Source of the DNA: Streptomyces sp. NRRL WC-3626
GTDB taxonomy: Bacteria; Actinomycetota; Actinomycetes; Streptomycetales; Streptomycetaceae
Direction of reading: 5' to 3'
NCBI RefSeq assembly: GCF_000718785.1
Contig: NZ_JOCA01000029.1
Location: 1 to 64,000 of the forward strand
Length of the DNA: 64,000 nucleotides
In this document: in pieces, positions 57,795 to 64,000 of the stretch
Layout of the letters: every line of letters begins with the position of its first letter
Numbering within the stretch: position 1 is the stretch's first letter
Translations under genes and position numbers: made by a program
The notes under the pieces: generated by a model
What the model was told of the DNA's origin: nothing
What the model saw: only the letters and a program-made list of their open reading frames with translations
The model's database searches: none

Positions 57795-58472
57795 TCAGTC
57801 GGACGGGGCGCCTGTGTCGATGATCCGATATCCCACGCCGGGGGTGGTGGTGATGACCGGGGGGTCTCCGAGTTTGCGTCGCAGGCGGCTGATGGTCACC
57901 GTGACGGTGTTGGTGAACGGGTCGGCGTGTTCGTCCCACACCTGTTCGAGGAGGTCCTCCGCGCTGAGGAAGGCGGGGCTCTCGTTCAGGAGGGCTTCGA
58001 GTACCGCGAATTCCTTGACGGAGAGGTCGAGTTGGTGACCGTCGCGGCTGACGGTGCGGCGTATCGGGTCGAGTTCGATGCCCGCCGTGCGCAGGATGCG
58101 GGACCGGGCGGCGGGGCGGCGGCGTGCCAGGGCGCGGATGCGCAGGATGAGTTCGGGAAAGTGGAAGGGTTTGGCGAGGTAGTCGTCGGCGCCCAGGGTC
58201 AGGCCGCGCACGCGGTCCCCGGGTGAAGCGGCGGCGGTCAGCATGAGGACCATCTCGCGGCCGTCCCGCTCGGTGATCATCTGACAGAGGGTGTCGCCGT
58301 GGATGCCTGGCAGATCGCGGTCGAGCAGGACGACGTCGTACGTGTTGACGTCCAGCTTGGCCGCGGCGTCGAGCCCGTCGTGGGCCACGTCCACGGCCAT
58401 GCCCTGGTCGCGCAGTCCCTCGGCGATGACTTCGGCGAGGGGGCGGGCGTCCTCGACCACCAGGACTCTCAA
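57795..58472 (-). CDS. OmpR/PhoB-type response regulator
   Basis: 225 residues. Receiver 1-115: acidic pocket VVEDARP (Asp8), phosphoacceptor Asp51 in VVLLDRDLPG, Thr in LMLTAAAS, Lys in LAKPFHFPEL. DNA-binding winged helix about 130-222: LDLSVKEFAVLEALLNE, TVTVTISRLRRKLG, TTPGVGYRI. TTG start at 58472 overlaps the kinase stop (TTGA), so it is the second gene of the pair and translationally coupled. Confidence 0.92.
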   Translation of the reverse strand: MRVLVVEDARPLAEVIAEGLRDQGMAVDVAHDGLDAAAKLDVNTYDVVLLDRDLPGIHGDTLCQMITERDGREMVLMLTAAASPGDRVRGLTLGADDYLAKPFHFPELILRIRALARRRPAARSRILRTAGIELDPIRRTVSRDGHQLDLSVKEFAVLEALLNESPAFLSAEDLLEQVWDEHADPFTNTVTVTISRLRRKLGDPPVITTTPGVGYRIIDTGAPSD

Positions 58473-59722
58473 CGCGCCGCGCTCGTCTCTGTGCCGGGGG
58501 CTTCCGCCGTCGGCCTGCCGTCCGTGCGAGGGAGGGCGACGGTGACGCACAGGCCGCCGTCGGGGCGGGCGCGCAGGTCGAGGGTGCCGTGGTGGGCCTG
58601 GGTGATGGCCGCGACGATGGAGAGGCCGAGGCCGCTGCCCTGGCCGGTGCCGGTCCGGTCGGCGCCAAGGCGGCGGAAGGGCCGCGCGAGGTCCGCCACC
58701 CGCCGCTGGTCGAGGGCCGGTCCGCTGGACTCGACGACGAGGGACACTGCGCCCGCGTCGTCTCCTTCGGCCCGGACCGCGACACTGATCCAGCCCCCGG
58801 GGTCGTTGTGCGCGATCGCGTTGTCGACCACGTTGTCGGCCATGCGGCGCAGCAGCGTCCCGCTGCCCCGCACCCACGCGGAGTCGTCGATCCGGCTCTC
58901 ACGCACCGTCAGGCCCTTGGCCGCGATGTCCTTCGCCCGTCCGGTCAGGGCGGTCAGCGCGAGTTGGCCGAGGGCGAGGCGCGCCGAGTCGGTGAACTCG
59001 CCGTGCTGAGTGCGAGCCAGGACGAGGAAGCTCTCCAGCAGCCGGTCCACCTGGTCGAGTTCGGCGCGCATCCGGGCGGCCAGCGTGCCCGTGGTCGCGG
59101 GTACTGGGCCCGGCTTGGCGAGGGCCACGTCCAGGGAGGCCCGCATCGTGGTGAGAGGGGTGCGCAGCTCGTGGGAGGCGTTGGCGACGAAGAGGCGCTG
59201 GGCGTCGAAGGAGTGCTCCAGGCGGCCGAGGAGGTCGTCGATGGTGTCGGCGAGGTCCTTCACCTCGTCACCGCGGCCGCCCATGGCCAGGCGTTCGTGC
59301 AGGCTGTCGGCGGTGATCCGGCGGGTTGCCGCCGTCATCACGCGTAGCGGGCGCAGCACCCGGCCGGCGACGAGCCAGCCGAGGCCGACCGAGACCACCG
59401 CCATGACGCCGAGGGCGATGGCGGAGCCGATCAGGATCTGCCGGGACTGGGTGTCGTGCGCCTGGGCCAACCGCTGCTCCAACTCGTCGATGCGGCCCTG
59501 GGCCTGTGCCGTCGTGGCGGGCTGACCGGTGCCGCCATCGGGGGCGGTCCGGCTGGAGCGCGATCCGCCGGACGCCACCACGGCCGCGATGGCCAGCAGC
59601 GCCGTTCCCGACAGCAGGAACGCAGTCACGTACAAGGCGGTGAAGCGGGTGCGGGCAGTGCCACGGCGCAGGCCGAGCCGGGCGGTCAGGCCCGCGAGCC
59701 GTCGGGGCGGGCCCCATTTCAT
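58469..59722 (-). CDS. Sensor histidine kinase
   Basis: 417 residues. Two transmembrane segments (TALYVTAFLLSGTALLAIAAVV, written as YVTAFLLSGTALLAIAAV; and ILIGSAIALGVMAVVSVGLG) bracket a 45-residue periplasmic loop. HAMP about 120-172, phosphoacceptor His184 in NASHELRTPL, N-box ADNVVDNAIAHND, G-box GQGSGLGLSI. The small loop suggests sensing at or in the membrane. Start is ATG 59722 (an ATG 6 nt earlier is also possible). Divergent from the ABC-2 exporter operon, its likely target. Confidence 0.92.
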   Translation of the reverse strand: MKWGPPRRLAGLTARLGLRRGTARTRFTALYVTAFLLSGTALLAIAAVVASGGSRSSRTAPDGGTGQPATTAQAQGRIDELEQRLAQAHDTQSRQILIGSAIALGVMAVVSVGLGWLVAGRVLRPLRVMTAATRRITADSLHERLAMGGRGDEVKDLADTIDDLLGRLEHSFDAQRLFVANASHELRTPLTTMRASLDVALAKPGPVPATTGTLAARMRAELDQVDRLLESFLVLARTQHGEFTDSARLALGQLALTALTGRAKDIAAKGLTVRESRIDDSAWVRGSGTLLRRMADNVVDNAIAHNDPGGWISVAVRAEGDDAGAVSLVVESSGPALDQRRVADLARPFRRLGADRTGTGQGSGLGLSIVAAITQAHHGTLDLRARPDGGLCVTVALPRTDGRPTAEAPGTETSAAR

Positions 59723-59816
59723 CCGCATGCTCCCCTCTCGCCACCCCGCCAGGACACGTACCAGGCCAGGCTAAGCCGAGGCGCCTAACAGCGGGATGAC
59801 AGCGGCCGTTCGGCTC

Positions 59817-59837
59817 CTGTGACTCGCGCCGTCACAG
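59817..59837 (+). promoter_or_regulatory. Inverted repeat before the ABC-2 operon
   Basis: CTGTGAC-N7-GTCACAG, perfect 7-bp arms, 10 bp before the ATPase start. Candidate site of the neighbouring response regulator, or a hairpin affecting translation. Confidence 0.5.
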
Positions 59838-59847
59838 GGTGGGGCCC

Positions 59848-60795
59848 ATGAGCGATGAGAGTACGAAGGCGACGATCGAGGTCATCGGTCTGCGTAAACG
59901 CTTCGGGCCACAGCTGGCTCTGGACGGGATGACGTTCACCGTGCGGCCCGGACGGGTGACCGGCTTCGTCGGCCCGAACGGCGCGGGCAAGTCCACCACC
60001 ATGCGCGTGATCCTGGGCCTCGACGCGGCTGAGGAGGGAAAAGCCCTGGTTGACGGTGTGCCGTACCGCACCCTGCGTCGCCCGCTTCGGCATCTGGGGG
60101 CACTGCTCGACGCCTCCGCGCTGCAGCCGAGCCGCACCGCCCGCAACCACCTGCTGTGGCTGGCCCACTCGCAGGGCGTGCCGGCCCGGCGGGTGGACGA
60201 GATCCTCGAACAGGCCGGCCTGGGCACGGCGGCCCGGCGCAAGGCCGGCGGCTTCTCGCTGGGCATGCGCCAGCGCCTGGGGATCGCGGCGGCGCTGATC
60301 GGTGACCCGCCGGTCGTCATGCTGGACGAGCCGTTCAACGGCCTCGACCCCGACGGCATCGTGTGGATGCGCGGCTTCCTGTCGTCGCTGGCCCGGCAAG
60401 GCCGCGCCGTCCTGGTCTCCAGTCACCTGATGAGTGAACTCGAAGACACCGCGGACCATCTCGTGGTGATCGGCCGCGGCCGGGTCGTCGCGGACACCAG
60501 CGTGTCCGAACTGCTCGCCGAGGCGTCCGGCGGCCGGGTCACCCTGCGCACCTCCGCGCCTGCGTACGCCGCCCAGGTCCTGCACGGCGCGGGCGCCACC
60601 GTTCTCGCCTCCGGCGCCGACACCCTCGTCGTTACGGGCCTGCCCGACGAGGAGATCGTGGCCCTGCTCGCCCGGAACGGGGTGCCGTTCTCCCAGGTGT
60701 CCGCGCATCGGGCGACGCTCGAAGAGGCGTACATGAAGCTCACCCGGGACGCGGTGGAGTACCGGGGCATCCCGGCGAGGGAGGCCACGCGATGA
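59848..60795 (+). CDS. ABC transporter ATP-binding protein (ABC-2, bacitracin/DrrA type)
   Basis: 315 residues. Walker A GPNGAGKST (42-50), signature FSLGMRQRLG, Walker B VVMLDEPFNGLDP, switch His in SSHLMSE, then the C-terminal DUF4162-like extension (about 220-315). Typical of exporters of peptides and antibiotics (BcrA/DrrA). Start ATG 59848; an upstream GTG adds 3 residues. Next gene overlaps by 4 bp. Confidence 0.93.
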   Translation: MSDESTKATIEVIGLRKRFGPQLALDGMTFTVRPGRVTGFVGPNGAGKSTTMRVILGLDAAEEGKALVDGVPYRTLRRPLRHLGALLDASALQPSRTARNHLLWLAHSQGVPARRVDEILEQAGLGTAARRKAGGFSLGMRQRLGIAAALIGDPPVVMLDEPFNGLDPDGIVWMRGFLSSLARQGRAVLVSSHLMSELEDTADHLVVIGRGRVVADTSVSELLAEASGGRVTLRTSAPAYAAQVLHGAGATVLASGADTLVVTGLPDEEIVALLARNGVPFSQVSAHRATLEEAYMKLTRDAVEYRGIPAREATR

Positions 60796-62354
60796 CCGCC
60801 ACCCTCACCTCGCGCCCCCCGGCCACGGGGCGCGCCGGGCAGGGCGGGTTCCTCAGGACGCTGCACGCCGAGTGGACGAAGTTCCGTACGGTACGCGGCT
60901 GGGTCCTCGCCACGGCGGGGGCGCTCCTGGCGACGATCGTGGTCGGCCTGCTCGGCACGGCCGCCCCCGCCCCCGGCGGTCGCGGGGCCCACTCCGCCTC
61001 GTACCCGGAGGGCCCCGGCGGCGAGGCCGTCAACGACAGCTTCTACTTCGTCCGCAAGACGCTCACCGGAGACGGCGCCCTCACCGTTCACCTGCGGTCG
61101 CTGACCGGCGTGGCCGACACCGGGACCGGCAGGACGGCCCGGGGTGCGCAGCCCTGGGCGAAGGCCGGGATCATCGTGAAGGAGAACCTCACCCAGGGAT
61201 CCCCGTACGCGGCGGTCATGGCCACCGGCGGCCACGGCGTGCGCATGCAGTACAACTACACGCACGACACGGCGGGCCCACCCGGCGAGGTCTCCCAGGC
61301 TTCCCCGCGCTGGCTGCGCCTGGTCCGCTCCGGTGACCGTCTCACCGGTTCCACCTCTACCGACGGCTCCCACTGGACCAAGGTCGGCCATGCCAAGGTG
61401 CCGGGGCTTGCGCGCACCGTACAGGCCGGGCTCTTCGCGACGTCACCGCAGGCGAAACAGGACACCGCGGCGGGCACGGGCTTCAGCCCAGCCGTGGCCA
61501 CCGGCACCTTCGGCCGCCCCGCTCTCACCGGCGACTGGTCCCAGGGGGCGTGGAGCGGCACACAGGTGGGCGGCGACGCGGGCACCTCCGGCAGCTACAC
61601 GAACACCAGCGAGGGCGGCTTCACCCAGACCGACGGCGGCGGGTTCACCGTAACCGGGGCCGGTGACATCGCACCGGTCGTCGGCGGGCCCGTCATGGGC
61701 GTCGGCTTCTCCGCCGAGAACTTCCTCGTCGGCACCTTCGCCGGACTGATCGTGGTGATCGCCGTGGCCACGGTGTTCATCACTGGCGAGTACCGGCGCG
61801 GTTTGCTGCGCACGACCATGGCGGCAACTCCCCTGCGGGGCCGGGTGCTTGGTGCCAAGGCGTTGGTGGCCGGGGGTGTCGCGTTCGCCATGGGTCTGGT
61901 GGCCGCCGCGATCACTGTTCCCCTCGGGGAACGCAGCGCGCGTGGCAGGGGCTTTCATGTCTTCCCCGTCACGTCGGCGACCGAAGTGCGCGTCATGGTC
62001 GGCACCGGGCTGCTCTGCGCGGCCGCCGCGGTGCTCGCTCTCGGCGCCGGCGCCCTGCTGCGGCGCAGCGGCGCGGCTGTCGCCCTGGTCATCGCGTCGA
62101 TCGTGCTGCCCTTCCTGCTCGCCACCTCCGGCGTACTGCCCCCGGGCGTCTCGGAGTGGCTGCTGCGGGTGACCCCGGCTGCGGGCTTCTCCATCCAGCA
62201 GACCCTGCCCCAGTACACGCAGGTGCTCAGCGTGTACGAGCCGTCGACCGGCTACTACCCGCTGGCGCCATGGGTCGGCCTCGCCGTGCTGTGCGGATAC
62301 GCCACGCTCGCCCTCGGTCTGGCCGTGGTGCGGCTGCGCGGGAGGGACGTATGA
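60792..62354 (+). CDS. ABC-2 permease with a large extracytoplasmic domain
   Basis: 520 residues. First helix WVLATAGALLATIVVGLLG (about 37-55), then about 250 residues outside the membrane, then five helices (VGTFAGLIVVIAVATVFITG ... ATLALGLAVVRLRG). The outer part carries FYFVRKTLTGDGALTVHLRS, AKAGIIVKENLTQGSPYAAV, WLRLVRSGDRLTGSTSTDGS and WTKVGHAKVPGLARTVQAGL, which read like a DUF1349/concanavalin-like jelly roll. This inserted binding domain is unusual for such permeases. Start overlaps ATPase stop; third gene overlaps by 4 bp. Confidence 0.88.
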   Translation: MTATLTSRPPATGRAGQGGFLRTLHAEWTKFRTVRGWVLATAGALLATIVVGLLGTAAPAPGGRGAHSASYPEGPGGEAVNDSFYFVRKTLTGDGALTVHLRSLTGVADTGTGRTARGAQPWAKAGIIVKENLTQGSPYAAVMATGGHGVRMQYNYTHDTAGPPGEVSQASPRWLRLVRSGDRLTGSTSTDGSHWTKVGHAKVPGLARTVQAGLFATSPQAKQDTAAGTGFSPAVATGTFGRPALTGDWSQGAWSGTQVGGDAGTSGSYTNTSEGGFTQTDGGGFTVTGAGDIAPVVGGPVMGVGFSAENFLVGTFAGLIVVIAVATVFITGEYRRGLLRTTMAATPLRGRVLGAKALVAGGVAFAMGLVAAAITVPLGERSARGRGFHVFPVTSATEVRVMVGTGLLCAAAAVLALGAGALLRRSGAAVALVIASIVLPFLLATSGVLPPGVSEWLLRVTPAAGFSIQQTLPQYTQVLSVYEPSTGYYPLAPWVGLAVLCGYATLALGLAVVRLRGRDV

Positions 62355-63187
62355 GTCTCCTGAGCGGTGCACGACTCACGAGCACGGCGGACGGCGGGTG
62401 GAGGGGGGACTTCGGCCTCGCCCTGCATGCGGAGTGGACCAAGCTGCGCACCGTAGGAGACATGGGCAGATTGCTCCTTCTCGCGGTCGCACTGACCGTG
62501 GCCGTCGGCTGCGGCACCGCCAAGGCCGTGAAGTGCCCGGACGCGGGGTGCGGCCAGGACGCCGTCAAGGTTGCGCTGACCGGCGTCACCGTCGGGCAGG
62601 CGGTCGTCGCCGTCTTCGCGGTGCTGGCCGTCAGCGGCGAGTACGGCACCGGCATGATCCGCACCACGTTCACGGCGGTGCCGAACCGGCTCACCGTCCT
62701 GACCGCCAAGGCGACGGTTCTCACCACGGTCGTCCTGGCCTCCGGGACGGTTGCCGTCCTGGCCTCCCTCCTCGTCGGCCGCTCCATCCTGCCAGGCAAC
62801 GGATTCACCGAGGCGCACGGCTATGCCCCGCTGCACCCGACCGACGGCCCGACCCTGCGCGCGGCCGTGGGCTCGGTCCTCTACCTCGTCCTGATCGCCC
62901 TGATCGGCCTCGGTGTGGCGACGGCGGTACGGGAGGCGGCGACCGCCATCGGGATCGTGCTCGGACTGCTCTACCTCTTCCCGGTCGTCACCCAGGTGGT
63001 CAACGACCCGGAGTGGCAGCGCCACCTCCAGCAGATCTCGCCCATGACCGCCGGACTCGCCGTCCAAGCCACCGTCCATCTGCGCGAGCTGCCCATCGGC
63101 CCATGGGCCGGCCTGGGCGTGCTCGCCACGTGGGCCGCGGCCGCGTTGCTGGTCGGCAGCCTGCTGCTGCACAGGCGCGACGCCTAG
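62351..63187 (+). CDS. ABC-2 type permease
   Basis: 278 residues, six helices (LLLLAVALTVAVGC, VGQAVVAVFAVLAVSGEYG, VVLASGTVAVLASLLVG, SVLYLVLIALIGLGVATAV, AIGIVLGLLYLFPVV, AGLGVLATWAAAALLVGSLL). SGEYGTGMIRTTFTAVPNRL is the conserved ABC-2 GEY coupling motif, also present in its partner permease. The N-terminus HAEWTKLRTV is shared with it. Third gene of the exporter operon, forming a heterodimeric channel with the previous permease. Confidence 0.92.
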   Translation: MSLLSGARLTSTADGGWRGDFGLALHAEWTKLRTVGDMGRLLLLAVALTVAVGCGTAKAVKCPDAGCGQDAVKVALTGVTVGQAVVAVFAVLAVSGEYGTGMIRTTFTAVPNRLTVLTAKATVLTTVVLASGTVAVLASLLVGRSILPGNGFTEAHGYAPLHPTDGPTLRAAVGSVLYLVLIALIGLGVATAVREAATAIGIVLGLLYLFPVVTQVVNDPEWQRHLQQISPMTAGLAVQATVHLRELPIGPWAGLGVLATWAAAALLVGSLLLHRRDA

Positions 63188-63219
63188 CCGAATCGAGCCG
63201 TCCGCGAGCACGGTGGCTT

Positions 63220-63238
63220 CGGGCCTCTCCCCGGCCCG
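63220..63238 (+). terminator. Weak hairpin after the exporter operon
   Basis: CGGGCC-N7-GGCCCG, 33 bp past the stop. No U-run. The remaining 196 bp to the next gene contain nothing else supportable. Confidence 0.4.
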
Positions 63239-63464
63239 GCGCCTCACCCGGTCAACGATGCGGCCGACAGGGAGCGACGCTGGGCGGGCAGGTCTGCAGG
63301 ATGCCGGCCCGGACCCACGGTCCGCCGCCGCCCGGGCGGCTTCCACCTCGGGCACGGTGCGATCTCGTTCGGCCCGGTCTCCTCTCTGAACCCGTACGTA
63401 TGGTCCCTCGAGGCCGTCGACAAACCCGTGGCACATGCGTACCGTCCCGGGCCAGGATGCGGCT

Positions 63465-64000
63465 ATGCGTCATGTCCAGAGCGATCCGGAGTTGCAGGAT
63501 CTGGTTCGGCGGTTCGTCACGCCTGACCGGCGTTACCTACGGCTGGGCGGGGGCCTTCTGCGGCTGGACCCGGTCGAGCGTTCCGCGTTCGTGCGGGATC
63601 TGGCGCAGGCTGCCCACGAGATCACTCCCGCAGAGCTGGGCATCCTCTTCGAGGGTGGATGGCGGGAGCGCAAGACCGCCGCCTGGCTGGTTGCCGTGGC
63701 CCACAGGACCGAGTTCCGCGACCTCGTGGGCCGACTCCTGTTGGCCAGCGAGGGGCCGTATGCGGGCGCGGCGTACTGCGTCGTCCTTGCGAAGTTCGGC
63801 AGTGCGGCGGATGCCGAACTCCTCAGCGCATACCTTGATCACTACTTGTCCCGTCCCGACCTCGACTACGACCAGGCAGTCGTCCTAGGAACGCTCCTGC
63901 ACCTGGATGAGATCCTGGGCTCCGCGTACACGACACGGTTCCTCGCCCCGGGCGGCCCCTGGGACCGATGGCTCGAGGTCCGGGCCGTGGCGGCTCTCGA
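63465..64000 (+). CDS. DUF6000-family protein (partial, runs off window)
   Basis: Open from ATG 63465 (or in-frame ATG 63435) to the window end with no stop, at least 178 residues. ELQDLVRRFVTPDRRYLRLG, GGLLRLDPVERSAFVRDLAQ, GWRERKTAAWLVAVAHRTEF and LDYDQAVVLGTLLHLDEILG are the helical-repeat pattern of DUF6000 proteins. Uses some CTA, ACG and TTG codons, slightly less biased than neighbours. Function unknown. Confidence 0.82.
   Translation, partial: MRHVQSDPELQDLVRRFVTPDRRYLRLGGGLLRLDPVERSAFVRDLAQAAHEITPAELGILFEGGWRERKTAAWLVAVAHRTEFRDLVGRLLLASEGPYAGAAYCVVLAKFGSAADAELLSAYLDHYLSRPDLDYDQAVVLGTLLHLDEILGSAYTTRFLAPGGPWDRWLEVRAVAAL

Overview
The window is high-GC actinobacterial DNA, almost certainly Streptomyces. 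Third codon positions are close to saturated with G or C, and GTG and TTG starts are common. Start codons sit behind TANNNT boxes in the leaderless pattern, TTA codons are very rare, and the families present (an XRE/DUF397/anti-sigma triad, SpoIIE-type PP2C phosphatases, ECF41, GPP34, DUF5302, DUF6000) are typical of the genus. There is no ribosomal, replication or other core cluster, no tRNA or rRNA gene, no CRISPR array, no intact mobile element and no PKS or NRPS. The mix of short regulator-plus-enzyme pairs, two small ABC systems and several decayed genes is what one expects of accessory DNA, for example a chromosome arm (inference).

Layout. 0-6.5 kb: remnant of an amino-acid permease, PAS-PP2C phosphatase, small Rpf-like secreted protein, membrane protein, SRPBCC protein, zinc alcohol dehydrogenase and a protein made of eighteen 11-residue repeats. 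6.6-9.8 kb: PadR-ATPase-permease export operon. 9.8-25.9 kb: hydrolases, WYL, PadR and TetR regulators paired with enzymes across palindromic operators, two MFS exporters, PAP2 phosphatase, MBL-fold protein, GDSL esterase and subtilisin. 25.9-28.8 kb: SPFH/NAD-kinase-like operon with a strong palindrome, then a streptogrisin-like protein that has lost its catalytic His and Ser. 28.9-33.3 kb: signalling block of PP2C, HATPase anti-sigma, Fur (TTA codon) and membrane PP2C. 33.4-41 kb: HxlR/hydrolase pair, lipoprotein, methyltransferase, XRE/DUF397/HATPase triad (TTA codon) and WYL/NIPSNAP pair.

41-45.3 kb: Tat-exported GH3 behind two tandem DasR-like boxes, converging on a secreted GH27 alpha-galactosidase with a perfect 15-bp stem terminator between them. 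45.5-52.7 kb: VOC protein, ECF41 sigma with its NmrA-like partner, proline-rich membrane protein, a frameshifted DJ-1/PfpI gene and a MOSC-reductase-ferredoxin fusion. 52.7-55.4 kb: compact TetR regulon (SDR, isomerase-like and SnoaL-like proteins, TetR) tied together by three copies of one operator. 55.4-64 kb: LysR, GPP34, small secreted Cys protein, histidine kinase/response regulator divergent from a three-gene ABC-2 exporter, and a DUF6000 gene running off the end.

The common theme is local control: nearly every enzyme gene lies next to, or divergent from, a one-component regulator, and many of the gaps hold a clear palindrome. All functions are inferred from sequence reading alone.
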